DNA of 64,000 bases from Apostichopus japonicus. Its lineage: Eukaryota; Echinodermata; Holothuroidea; Aspidochirotida; Stichopodidae. The position numbers and the translations under genes were made by a program. Shown piece by piece: positions 52,016 to 64,000 of the stretch. The first letter of the stretch is position 1; every line of letters begins with the position of its first letter. Under the pieces are notes generated by a model. That model was not told where the DNA came from, did no database searches, and was given only the letters and a program-made list of their open reading frames with translations. The stretch is taken from assembly GCF_037975245.1 (NCBI RefSeq), contig NC_092581.1, forward strand, positions 18,863,303 through 18,927,302, given 5' to 3'.

Positions 52016-52356
52016 CATTATTGCCTCATTTGCATATAAGGCTCGAGGCGACCGCTGATATTGCCGTGAAATGATTAGGCTTAATTAACAGCAAATTGCA
52101 CTTATCTTTGCATAATGAAAATAAATGTATGAATTCTGTTTGAAAATGTACTTGGGTTGTTTTACAATATTGCCACTACATTTTTTTGTTTAATCTATAA
52201 CCTTTGAAATAATCTGTGACGGTGGGTTTAAACGGAAGATTTCAATACCAACTTGGTACATTCTATTAGTGTATACCGACACAAATTAAGTTGATCACGA
52301 CATAACGAACTTAAAATTGTTCAGTGCTACCCCTGCAGCCATTTTGATAACAACAG

Positions 52357-52358
<2 letters not shown>

Positions 52359-52407
<49 letters not shown>
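52359..52407. repeat. (TA)n microsatellite
   Basis: About 24 TA units. Confidence 0.96.
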
Positions 52408-52409
<2 letters not shown>

Positions 52410-55400
52410 ACTATATAACATCGTTCTGCCAACATTTGTGAAATGTTCATTGTAGGTGAACATTCTGCAAAGGCGGTCACTGAAACACAGTAGTTAAGGT
52501 CACAGGAGAACTTGATTTGATTTACAAACTCTACAGAGAAGTAATTGATTTAACGATATTATACAGGCTAGACTGAGCGGTTAGTTCACCGTGCTCCTAT
52601 ACCATCTGACAATCCACCGCATGACGTCACCCTCCTTGGGAAGATATAGAAAATGATTTTCACTTGATTTAACACGGCAGTTTCATCTCATGATGTGGAG
52701 AGACTTATAAATGTATAAAAGTTATAAACCATTCTCGAGGAAAAAAGTTCAGCAATGCGAAAAACCAGGAACCAGAAACAGGAACCAAAAATGATAACCA
52801 TTTTGCCTAAGCGGTTTGTGCTTTATATGTTCAAATATATATTTGCGTTTGTCATGTCACATCTTCGGGGACACAAATTTATTGAATCAATATGAAAATG
52901 AGAGAAAAACAAAACAAGACTATTACTTTGTTTCTTCATTATTGTTACGTCACATAATGAGAATCTTCAGTTAACTTGTTACGCATGCGTACAACACCAA
53001 AGCCGTATAACCTACAACAGCTATAGCTCTAGATATCTTCAGCTAAGATAATTTGCATATACGAATCGGGCAAAAGATGTAACGGTCATTACATGTTAAT
53101 TAGCAGCTATTAATTACCGTTAATTAATGGTAATTACAACCTATGCTGTGATGAATCTCTCCGTAGGGAAAAAATAATAATTCATTGTGTTTACAAATAG
53201 CACAACACCAGCCTAAAACCTAAGTTTAATTTATACCATGGGAAGTGGGATATATTTTATAATAATTTTAGAAAATTAATAATAAATTTAAAAAAAAAAT
53301 AATGAAACTAACTACCTTAGGTATATTGCTGATCTCATGAACCTTCTTTTTCATGCCAACACCAGCTGTAAAACGTATATTAGTACCGTTCCACCAGCTT
53401 TATATGGCTATATCAGTTAAAACTGGTGAATTAGAGAAAGCGTTAATTAGTTAAAACCGACCTATGTTAGTAACACTGTATACCATACGTCACATCCTTC
53501 TTACAGTAACAACTGTCCGTACGTGTTTACTGTTGAATATATACCTTGTTAAGATGGTTCAATCAATTAATCAATCAATTTTACAATAATAAAGCGTCAA
53601 CTAAATTATGTTAAAATGTACGTGAAAATAAGAACGAAACCTTTAAGAGTATATAGTCTGGTTAAAATCCGTTCAATCGTTATGCATAGGTTTGTACTTG
53701 TATTTTGTACTTTGTACCTGATTTGAATAGATGTTTTTCTTCTCAGTAGGTAGTGGGACTTAAAGTGTAACACATGTTAATAAATTATGACACACACCAG
53801 TTTTTAACCGCATGGTAAAACGGTTCCTCACCTCTCAAAACCAGTTTCAACTCATGATATAAAGCGATGAGGATCGGGTGACTGCAGTATACACATAATT
53901 ATGACACTTTTCATGAGCGCAGCCTTTACTTTCGTCGATGTTCCGGGCAAGATTTATATGGAAAATTAATTCTCGTGTATAAACAGTGAATTGATTTATT
54001 ATTATACCAATTATGTGAAAACAACATACACACATATATACCAACCAAACAAACTGAGAACCCCCTTCCCTTCCCCTCCCCTCCCCTCGCCCTCCCCCCC
54101 TCCCCCACACCTCCGTAGAAACAGAAACAACACAAACAGATTACCTGCTTAAAGTCGTACTGTAAACACAGCATATCTGTCTTTTTATGTCATTTATGTC
54201 CGGTAAAAATTTGATAAACTCCTACATGAGAACTTTTTATATTGTCACAAAGTTTTACGTCCACTTTCTTGAACGAATAAATAGATAGTCTATGAGATTC
54301 ATACTTTTATATCACGAAACATTACTTATGGATGAAGTAATGGTGTCCGACATTACACATATTTACACGAAACTTCTTTCTTTGAGACAAAAATGCGAAA
54401 TATAGTTTGTCTTAAGCGTATAAACTAATACCTAGCAAGCACAAAACCCAAAGCAATTACGGGTTTCACTACAGGCTTATTCGATATAAATTCTTTATCA
54501 GATTTATCATCCTATTTAGTAACTATTTAACTTGAAACAAACTTACATTTTTATGGAAAATGAGAAAAAAAATTGATCGCCGTGGGTTAAATTTAATATT
54601 TTGATAAAAATTTATGCAAATTATTTCTGTCACTACAGAGCCCTTGACGACGCCTCGTCTATTCTACAGTGTATTCGTGTAAAGTCTATAAGCCTAGGCT
54701 AGTTATCCTAACGATATATAAATATATTGTATATCTCAAAGGGGTTGTTGTAATGACCGAATCAGATCTCGTGTTGCAAATACACACGGCTAATCTAAAA
54801 ATTCTTAAATTAGTAAAATAATACAACATTTTGGTTCTTATTTCATGATTCCCAACCAAATGAATTTCCCGAATGACCTAACAATCATTTTCGAAAGATA
54901 ATGACTTTAGGTTGGAAAGATTGAGCGAATATCGCTGGAAAGACTTCTGCAAAGTGTTAACTGAACTATACACGGTATTAAATATTTAAAACGAATCTAT
55001 AAGAAAGCATTCTTAGTTACAGACGTTAATATAATCAATTTCGTTTACAATACCAAACACGTTTCCAAGTCTATACGTTTGATTCCAATGGGTATAACGT
55101 AGATCTATATCGTACAAAAAACTTTTTTATCATCCACTTTTTTTTATTTAGAAGACATTGGCTTATTATCGATATCATTTTTGATTGAAAGCAGAAGTTA
55201 AAACAAAGAATTAAAGAGATAATATTGATTCATATTCAAGTAATCATTTTGATAAATTACAGGAAGGCAACACGTTTGGTCTTCCGGGGAGTCATGCAGC
55301 CAAACTAAGGGGAAAGATGAAAACTCATACCGTGGAATTAATATGTATTTAGTGTATAATATAAAGTATGTACTGTCGCCAACATACACACTCAAGTATG

Positions 55401-55964
55401 AAAGACAAAACCCACATTCCATCCTGTTCAAACAATACTTAATATTTGGTTCTTTGATATCACGCTTTACAGCGCATGTAATGACAGTATGGAAAGTATG
55501 AGAAGTATGAATAGCTTTATATAACCTGTTTCAATGATATAAAGTTTGGATACTGGTCATACTGTTTGTGTAAGAAGTATGCTTTGAAACGTGACATTGA
55601 AAGTATCGTAAAAGAATGGTCCTGGAATAAGACAACTGTCGAAACTGGTTGCATTCTCCGAGAAAAAAGCTGACAAATTGTTGAAAACGTCAAAATTATA
55701 ATTAAATTAAAAAAAATAAGAGTAAACATAATTAAAAATTGTGCCTTTAAAAAAAAAACACATTCAAGTACTGTTGCGTGATGCACACATAACTCATTAT
55801 ATCCGAAATTAGTGAGGTAACTCTGTGGTTTGCAAAGTTATACACATTCCCCTGTTTATGATATTAGTAAGAGGGATTTGGAAAGGGAAATATAGAATAT
55901 TGTCCAAAAAGACTGTATTATTTCAGAAAATAATGTAGATTTAGTAGGAACATTTTGTCCATCA
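52408..55964. other. Intergenic, no gene seen
   Basis: AT-rich, with CRE palindrome at 52622-52629, POU octamers at 53051 (reverse) and 54614, an AATTAATCAATCA repeat near 53560-53580, and a C-rich tract at 54058-54113. No supported exon. Confidence 0.5.
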
Positions 55965-56220
55965 GGGGTGAGATAGCCAGGGTACAGAGGGGGCACGTGC
56001 TTGTCCAGTTTGGTGAAAAACCCTCAAAATGCCCTTTTCATATATTAAATGTCTCCCTTTTAAAATGTTCCCCTTTCGTTATTTAAAAAAAAGTGCCCTT
56101 TTGGTGAAAATTTAAAATGTGCCTTTTTTGTGACCCCCAAAAAAGTAATTAATAAAAAGTTGAAAAATTAGGAGCAAAACAATTTAAAATGTGCCCTTTT
56201 GTTGAAAAAACATTCAAATG
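55965..56220 (+). repeat. Degenerate TGCCCTTTTGGTGAAAA repeat
   Basis: The words TGCCCTTTT, TTGGTGAAAA and AAAATGT(G/T)CC recur about six times over 250 bases, with a CACGTGCTTGTCCAGTTTGG segment at the left edge. It looks like a decayed dispersed element with internal repetition. No coding potential. Confidence 0.55.
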
Positions 56221-56543
56221 CTGGACCTTTCTGCACACATAATCTATTTTGTCAGAAAGTAGGCGTGGTAACTTTTTGGTTGGCAAAGAGATACATATCG
56301 CTCTGCCCCTCAGTGTTTGCGCCCCCTCCCCACCCCCCTTACCACAAGGTAAATCCTCTGCCACCAGCCCCGGTTGTCCATTTAGTAAAGCACGTTACCA
56401 CTCCGTGAAAACATATATGAGAAACAAAAGTAACCTTAACGTTGGTTTTAAATGTTTTCATGAAATAGTTTTGATCAAGTGCCCTTCAGATTTCATTGAC
56501 GAGAGGAAAGGGTTATCATATCTCAGCAGAACGAGGCATGTGT

Positions 56544-57123
56544 CTTAAAGGGTCACTTCAGTAGCTGAAGTTGATGCTAAACAACAACAACAAAAATTTA
56601 TAGAAATGTTCTGAATCTGTATAGGTCAATACCATATCCTTATAGCCATTTTTCTTTTGGGAAGATATGAACTGTTCATGACTTGGTGATATGTTTATGA
56701 AGTATCTGGCAACACTAGAGAGAATCTTATCAATTTGACAGTGAACTGAAATGTCTGTTTTTTTCCCTCTTTTGTTTATAATATTTAAGTCATTTAGCTA
56801 AAGAGGAATATAATATTTCTACAAAAAAAAAAAAAAGAGAAATTGATAAATCCACAATTTTGATTATAAAAAGGACTGTACACCTTTTGAAGAATATTAC
56901 ATATATGATGGCACCACACATCACCAACTGTGATCCACGTCACTGGAGTAAGGGAGGGGTTTAACCATGTCAAAATAGGTCATATTTCAATCTAAATTAG
57001 GCAATCATTTCGAGCCGAGAATGAAATGGTGAGATGGAGTTTCCCGCCAACTGTGTGGCATATATTTCTCTTTAAACTAGCCTATATGTGTTGTATTGTC
57101 TCCAACCGGAATACCTCTTTAAA
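56544..57123 (+). mobile_element. Dispersed inverted-repeat element, family B copy 2
   Basis: About 580 bp, collinear with 8870-9419. It begins CTTAAAGGGTCACTTCAGTA and the right end reads TACCTCTTTAA, so both ends contain TTAA as in copy 1. Internal landmarks GAAGATATGA, CTGTGATCCACGTCACTGGA and AAATTAGGCAATCA correspond in order. An A-run interrupts the middle (about 56822-56836). No transposase frame. Confidence 0.65.
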
Positions 57124-57839
57124 ACAGTTGTCTAAATAGTTGTGTATTCATACATTCGCTCACGCTGAGAAGAAAAAAGAAAAGAAAAAACAAACCTGAC
57201 TAGCAATGGACAGATTCATCAAAACTTTACGACTGAAGGAGTTATCATTTTTACTAAATTTCTGTCTCTCGTTTTGTTCAGCTCCTATAGCCACACAAAA
57301 ACTGAGGTCTGCATTAAAAAGCTTGAAATAAACATTTACTTGGGAGTAACCTTTCCAACTCTACACTTCCTGATTTGACAAATACCAGAACCAAAGTCAT
57401 TTATTAATTGTCTGTCGATCTCGTTCGTTTTTATATCAAAAAACAAGAAGGGGGTCCGCCTGTATTACTCTATCAATGCCATAAAAACAACGGAAAAGAA
57501 GAAGAAATTAAATGAGCACTTGGCGAAGTTAATCTCTGGTGCGTGGCTTTTCGCCCCTAGTTCACACCGTTTGTAAAGAATCATTTATAAGGAAGCCTGA
57601 AAATATAGGGTGGTCAGACTGATAAAATATAGATTCAAGATAAACCGTTTCGCCTCTTAATGTAGAATTCATTCACAGCGGGTCAAAACGGAATCCTACT
57701 TAACAGTGTCACGTGACGCTTGACAAACGCGTGTAACTCGTGACCTAATCAATACTAAGCACCGTGTGACACTATTCAAAAGTTTTTACCTTTTTTTTCG
57801 TCGGTTGTTGTTGAGTGTCTTCTGTTCGTATATAGGTAT
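57124..57839. other. Intergenic, no gene seen
   Basis: Unremarkable sequence; a CACGTGACGCTTG segment with an E-box lies near 57710. Confidence 0.5.
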
Positions 57840-59515
57840 GCTATTTCTTATACCGTGTACACAATTATTTCATCTTGTGAAGTGTACACAGTTATACTGT
57901 TTCTTATATCGTATTATATATTGTACAATGTACATAGTTATTATTTCTTATACACTATCCCGAGTTACATGTCTTACACCGTGAAAAACAGTTATTTGAT
58001 CTTGTAGAGTGTACACAGTTATACCATTTATTATACCGTACTATATATTGTACAGTTAACATAGTTACTATTTCTTACACCGTGTACACAGTTGTTATAT
58101 ATTGTTCAGGTTACATAGTTACTATTTGTTACACGGTGTACATAGTTATTTATTCGATCTTGTACAATGGACATAGTTACTATTTCTTACACCGTGTACA
58201 CAGTTGTTGTATATTGTTCAGGTTACATAGTTACTATTTGTTACACGGTGTACATAGTTATTTATTCGATCTTGTACAATGGACATAGTTACTATTTCTA
58301 ACACCGTTCACACAGTTGTGATATATTGTACAATTCACATGGTTATTATTTCACTACCGTGTACATAGTCATTATTTCTTATACAGTATACCGAGTTACA
58401 TTTCTTATACCGTGTACACAGTTATTTTATCTTGTGCAGTGTACACATTTATACTTTTTCTTATACCGTATTATATATTGTACAATGTACATAGTTATTA
58501 TTTCCTATACCGTGTACATAGTTACTATATCTTGTACACTATACCAAGTTACATTTCTTATACCGTCTACACAGTTGGTTTATCTTGTACAGTGTACACA
58601 GTTATAATATTTCTTATACCGTATTACATATTGTATACAGTTTACATATTTACTATTTCTTACACCGTGTACATAGTTATTATATATTGTACAAAGTACA
58701 TAGTGATTATCTCTTATACCGTGTACATAGTTATTATATCCTGTCCACTGTACATAGATTATTTCTTATACCGTGTACACAGTTGTTATATATTGTACAA
58801 AGTACATAGTGATTATCTCTTATACCGTGTACATGGTCATTATTTCTTGCACACTATACCGAGTTACATTTCTTATACCGTGTACACAGATATTTTATCT
58901 TGTACAGTGTACACGGTTATACTATTTCTTGCACCGTATTGTATATTGTACAATGTACATAATTACTTTTTCTTACACCGTGTACACAGTTGTTATATAT
59001 TGTACAATGTACATAGTTATTATTTCTTATACATATACATCTTGTACATAGTCATTATTTCTTGTACAGTGTACATAGTTACTATTTCTTAACTGTGTAC
59101 ACAATGGTTATATATTGTACAATGTACATAGTTACTACTTCTTACACCGTGTGCACAGTTGTTATATATTGTACAATGTACTTAGTCATTTTTTCTTGTA
59201 CAGTGTACATAGCTATTATCTCTTATACCGTGTACACAGTTATTATATCTTGTACAGTGTGATAGTTACTATTTCTTTACCGTGTACACAGTGGTTATAT
59301 ATTGTACAATGTACATAGTTACTACTTCTTACACCGTGTTCACAGTTGTCACAATGTCTCGTACCTTGTATAGTGTCAACATCTCTTGAACGGTGTACCT
59401 CGCTATCATCCGTTGTACCGTTGATATCAACACCGTCTCACATACCGTGTCCTATATACATCGTCACCGTCTCACTGTCTTTTACACAGTGTACTTTGAC
59501 CGTCTCTGCAATAGT
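57840..59515 (+). repeat. 27-bp minisatellite array with 54- and 112-bp higher-order units
   Basis: The basic unit alternates two 27-base forms, ACCGTGTACACAGTTGTTAT.. and ACAATGTACATAGTTACTAT.., so the common period is 54; some blocks repeat at 112 bases (58101 against 58213). Roughly 60 basic units are present and decay at both ends. TGTACA palindromes occur in nearly every unit. Because 27 is nine codons, frames stay open: the 226-codon frame at 58412-59092 repeats Y-T-V-Y-I-V-I-I-S. It should not be called a gene. Confidence 0.93.
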
Positions 59516-61040
59516 ACAAATCTTTACCACCCTTTTATACCATTTAGCATGTTACTTTTTGCCTTGAACATTTGGGGCAATGAATAGAAATATGTTATAA
59601 CATGTACCTCATATAGAATATCAAAAAATTAAAATATTAAAATATTTCCATATTTTCTTTGTTTTATAACAATACCCAAAAAGAGTAATTGATGCATTTC
59701 ACACCTGAAACAAAGCAAATTAGGTGAAACATATAGACAATTATTTCAAGGGCAAAGGACCTGATTTACCCACTCATAGAAAGTACAGAACTACAGAGTT
59801 CAAATTTTTGGCCTGAAAGATACTTTGAAGGGAAAGTTCTAAGATAGAGTTCCACCCCAGATCGGTAAAACATAAAAAACGATTACCCGACATATCGCAC
59901 GGAAGAAAATTTCATCGGAATTATTATAAGTATAAGTTACTGTGTTCTTTTTCCCTTCCCGTTTTAGGCCATAAAGATACACTTTACGAGTAAGTATGTT
60001 TTCTTTTGTCGATTAAATAATGTCTACATGTGCTTCGTGTTCACATAGAAATCGTGCGTTCACAGAAATATGCACGGAATAATGACAAAAACACCATAAA
60101 AAAGAACAAACAAACAGACAGGAAGAAAGAAAGGAAGATAGTAAAATGTTTATTTTACGAAGGATTTTGGAAAGTAGTTCTTATATTACCATCACATTAA
60201 TGTTATGTTGCTGTTATGAAAACAGGTTACATGTAACAGTTAATCAATATAAAGACAAAGAAACAGACACAAACATGAAGAACAATAGAGAAAGGAACAA
60301 GGAATTAAGTAAGCTGGAAATGGAACAAACAACAACACAAAACAACAAATGATGGTCTACTGATACATATTTCAAGCGAAACCGAAAAAAAATATTGTAG
60401 ACTTTGCTGTATGGTTCTTTGGTAACCCTATAGACATATAAGTGTGAAATAATGTAGTGACGAAACTAACCCCTCTACCTACCCCCCCCCCTCACCCTCC
60501 TCCGTCCGAAGGTGTTGGTTATTCTCCTTGTCACACCCCTCTTCTCCCCTCCCAGCAGGTTATCTTGACTATACGGCAGTGTTTCAAAGAGAGAAAACGA
60601 CATTCAACAAGTATTCTGGATAATCTAGGTCGGGTTTTTCAACTATTGCGTATCTTTGAGCCTCTCACTGTTCAGCAAAGCTAACACGGACGTAAATTAC
60701 CTAAACTTAAATCGATACCGTGAATACAAACATATCGAAATTCCTTTCGACAATTCCGTAGAATTTGTTCTACACACTTTATTTATAAAAGGTATAAAGT
60801 TCGAATTGTGTAGAATTCCACACGCGGTGAACCTTACTCACACTGAGCAATCACGATTTTAGGCTAATCTTTGATTCTGATGTGATAATTACAAAAGCGC
60901 GCTTATTTGTTCTCATGGGACCAAGTCGGGCGCATATAAAAAGAACCCCATCAGAAATAAAATAATAACATAAAACGTATCTCTTTTTGACACAAGTTAG
61001 CAGTGTTGTGGTTTACCGGATGTTTCTTGTTCCTGTTCCG
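59516..61040. other. Intergenic, no gene seen
   Basis: AT-rich, with A-rich repeats near 60090-60145 and a C-run near 60483-60492. Short open frames are unrecognised. Confidence 0.5.
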
Positions 61041-61094
61041 TATATATATATATATATATTATATATATATATAATACATATATATATATATATA
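61041..61094. repeat. (TA)n microsatellite
   Basis: TA units with two phase slips and one CATA. Confidence 0.93.
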
Positions 61095-61239
61095 CAAACA
61101 AACGGACTATTGCATACCATGCCCTGTAGCTACCACTATACGTTGCCTATTGCATTTACGTATAGTGTTTTGTTTGTGGCAGATTTTGGTGTACACTTTA
61201 ATAAAAATAATATTTTGGTATCGATTATTTTGGTTAATG

Positions 61240-61390
61240 AACCAAAACTCAGGTTTAACTTGGCCAGCTGCTCTTTACGAAAAGAAAAGGGGGGAAAACC
61301 GCAAACGTTCCCCGGGGTGGCTGGCAGAAAAGATGACGGAGCTGCACGGGTCAGGAGATGCCCCAGGATACGGCCGACCTACGATTTGAA
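61240..61390 (+). other. GC-rich island with two overlapping open frames
   Basis: About 150 bases are markedly more GC-rich than the flanks. One frame reads SGLTWPAALYEKK, then RSPGWLAEKMTELHGSGDAP and a stop at 61387-61389; a second frame is also open to 61481. No family is recognised. It may be an exon, a repeat fragment or a patch of different origin. Confidence 0.25.
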
Positions 61391-61481
61391 TTCACCGAAC
61401 GTACTGTTGTTTTATTCCCCAGTGTCCGTGACTCAATGTAACAAAAGAAACGACTGCAAAACAGCCAATATAAATGGTTGA

Positions 61482-62770
61482 AGTCCAAGTTTGAAGTTTT
61501 TGTGTGTGTGTGGAAAATATAATTCTATTTTCGAATACATATTCCAGATGGCACAACCGATGTTTCCTAACCACACGTTTAAAAGTGAACCGCTGATCTG
61601 CTGAATAGAGTAAGAGTAACAAAACACATAACTCTATCCTAGGGGCATCAATTTGTAATATTGTGGGATAGTATACCAATTGAAAATAACAGATTAAAAT
61701 TGAAACATCAACTTTATTATTCGAAATGGTTGAGGGAAAAGATATTTCTAGTCGATCTGGGTCATTGCTATAATAATCAAAAATATTTCAAGAATAATAT
61801 TACATGAGAGCGGCGTCTTTTTTATTAAGGAACTCTTGTTTTAGAATTATTAAATATTCAAGAGCAAATTTATCGATCTGCTTTGGTATTTAAAGAAACA
61901 AAACTTGTTTGCAACCCTCATGCAGTAAATCAATAAATATTGTCCCATACTAATATATGAAAATGAAAACATTAAATCAAAACTAAATGATAAATAAATG
62001 AAAAGAAAACAGTAATGCACAGAAAACCACAGAGTGAGATCAAATATAGAAAGTAATAAAATAGTCCCAGGTAAGAAGATAAAATTATTAAAACAAAAAT
62101 CTCAGTTAAGTCTGTAATTAATTAGGCATGTATGTGAATGCAATATTATGCCAAAAAGAAGTATTATTTATATACGTAAAATATAGCTGTACCTAATAAA
62201 AAAAACATAATGGAAAAGAATGTTAAGAGTGAAGAAAGAAAAGAAATTCAAAATGGGTAAAATTTGGCCAAAATGGAGGTGAGGGCAAAATACCCTTTTC
62301 TACACATTTCATTAAATTCAATAAAGCTCTTCAGTTGTTTAAATAGTGACCTTTTGTTGCAGATGATTCAAATACTGGAATTTGTGGCACAAAATGCAGA
62401 GAAGATCCATTTTGTCGAGATTAAATCAAAGTTACATGCGTCACTGCACTTCGAAGTTTATCTCACCCAACACCCCACACCCCCTCCCCATTCCCCCTAT
62501 TGAATCCCTATCCAAAGAAGTCGTTAAGTGTTTTTTCAAGTTTAAGTTTACCCGGTAGACTTTTTATAACCTTAATCCACTTCATACCACTTTCACTGAA
62601 TTCACTTGCGCAATATTTTCTGCAAAAGTCGTCTCTGTCTCGTACAACACGGCACAACGCTTTAGGCTATAGGCACAGTGATGGTATAATAGTGTAGTAA
62701 ATAAAGGTAAAGTGTGCAATAAGGATTTTGCTTGAGAAAACGACACGGTCCTTATCAGTTCAAACATCTG

Positions 62771-62773
<3 letters not shown>
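61482..62773. other. Intergenic, no gene seen
   Basis: AT-rich DNA without exons I can support; a C-rich run lies near 62470-62500. Confidence 0.5.

Positions 62774-62817
<44 letters not shown>
62774..62817. repeat. (TA)n microsatellite
   Basis: About 22 TA units. Confidence 0.96.
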
Positions 62818-62821
<4 letters not shown>

Positions 62822-63228
62822 GCAAACCCACAAATTTATATGAAAATAAAAATGTGTACAATTTTTCTACAAAAATGTTGCAGGTATTAACTTTGGAAAT
62901 CTTGAAAAAACAACCAGTACTTTTTGCGAAGTATGAAATATCTAATTTGAAACTAATACAACAAAGTACTAATACAGTTTCGCTCGGCGTGTATTTGCGC
63001 CCACGGGTGATATCAGGATTCAAACACAATCTGCTGCTTTAATCTGATAATAAATAATGAATTTGAGGTAAATAAAGAAAAACACAATATCCTTCTGTGA
63101 AAACAGCCTGGTCACAAAATCAAGAGTGTCAATAGAAAAGAAGAATAGCTTTTTATGAGTATAAAATCCCTGTTTGAATAATATGCAATAATGTTCATTT
63201 CCCTCACAAACCATCTTCTTGAAGTTCA

Positions 63229-63453
63229 TGAGTATTGGTCCCAGATTAAAGAATGCAAAAACTGCTAGACGTTTTCAAAAAGTACAGTTTCCAGATGGCT
63301 CTACATCTCTGAAATTGCTAAATTAAACCATTGTTCCGGTGAGGTTAATTGCATTGAACGCAGTATAGTAAAATGCTTGTAATTAAAGTGTGAGCTCCAG
63401 TGACCATTTTTGGACTTTCTAGCATATCTGGGGGCCAATACACTAGTGCCTCG
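63229..63453 (+). mobile_element. Short element, family A copy 2
   Basis: Collinear with 5136-5386: TTGGTCCCAGATTAAAG, CTGCTAGACGTTTTCAAAAA, TTCCGGTGAGG and CTAGCATATCTGGGGGCCAA correspond in order to motifs of copy 1. The outermost TTAA ends are not preserved, so this copy is older or truncated. Confidence 0.55.
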
Positions 63454-64000
63454 GCTCACTCAGCTGCTGGAATTAAAAGAAAATATTTTTTCAACAAAGT
63501 ATAATCTGTAAGTTTTAAAAATTTGACGTATCATACTTAAAGGCTGAAATATACAAAGTAAATGTTATTGCTTCTACTTTTGGATCACATTTGTTAACCT
63601 TTTGTTTATAATTATTGAAGGAATGTTAGTCAGTTAAGTAGCGTATTCTGTGTTACCCAAACTGATTAGCAGAAATTATTTCTAATCCGCATTTGACGAG
63701 GGTTTTGTCCTTAATGACAGAGAAAAACTCACATGTGGATTTACCCTCGTAAGACAAATGACCTATATATGTTACTAAAACTAGAGGCACAGGTACAAGA
63801 GGGTGGTGGTGGGGGGGGGGGATGCGAACAGAAGCGTTAAATTGCCTTATCAGTGTAAATTAAACATTATCACTGAGTGCAGTCTATGTCACTAAAATAA
63901 AATTTTCCCCGTTATTTCCAAAAGTTTTGTCAGTTTCCTCCTCCCAAAAATCTATAAGTTTCGATGCAATCTCAATGTTGCTGTCTGCTTTTCCTTTATT
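63454..64000. other. Intergenic, no gene seen
   Basis: Ends with a G-run at about 63810-63821. No supported feature reaches the window edge. Confidence 0.5.

Noticed and set aside
58412-59092. 226-codon open frame
   Set aside because: It is produced by a 27-bp tandem repeat with no stop in this frame; neighbouring frames are open too.

Overview
This is a eukaryotic, animal window: AT-rich (roughly two thirds A+T by eye), low in gene density and full of simple repeats. One gene can be called with confidence. It is a POU class III homeobox transcription factor (POU3F / Brn1/2/4 type) on the + strand. A large first coding exon (22282-23643, 454 codons) carries the POU-specific domain and the POU homeodomain, and a short second coding exon (39023-39202, 59 codons plus stop) gives the C-terminal tail. 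A ~15.4 kb phase-0 GT-AG intron separates them, and the joined protein is 513 residues. The very high identity of the POU region to class III proteins, the invertebrate-type repeat landscape and the split coding region suggest a marine invertebrate. An echinoderm or other non-vertebrate deuterostome is my best guess, but the species cannot be fixed from this sequence.

Layout. 1-11510: intergenic DNA with low-complexity tracts and copies of two short transposon-like families (A at 5136-5386, B at 8870-9419). 11511-12400: a 19-copy, 40-bp minisatellite. 12400-15550: gene-poor DNA. 15555-17760: a TA tract holding a 34-bp module in direct and inverted copies, a clean 443-bp inverted-repeat element with a 6-bp target duplication (16685-17127), and a GAGTAC-rich tandem array. 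17760-21600: gene-poor, with long TA tracts. 21640-39202: the POU gene (TATA-like box, 5' leader with a possible intron, exon 1, giant intron, exon 2). 39203-44600: 3' UTR and downstream DNA. 44600-47060: a degenerate repeat and two faint protein-like relics, possibly from a non-LTR retrotransposon. 47590-49275: a 1.7-kb CT-rich array built on ~12-13-bp units. 49276-57840: gene-poor DNA with a second family B copy (56544-57123). 57840-59515: a 1.7-kb array with a 27-bp basic unit. 59516-64000: gene-poor, with a second family A copy (63229-63453).

Most long open frames other than the POU exon are by-products of tandem repeats whose unit, or three times whose unit, contains no stop. No rRNA, tRNA, CRISPR array or bacterial-type operon was seen. 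I found no new molecular system. The points most worth a second look are the split POU-III gene and its leader, the two dispersed families ending in TTAA, the 443-bp inverted-repeat element, the mirrored GTAC-rich arrays, and an excess of exact CRE palindromes and POU octamers for this base composition.
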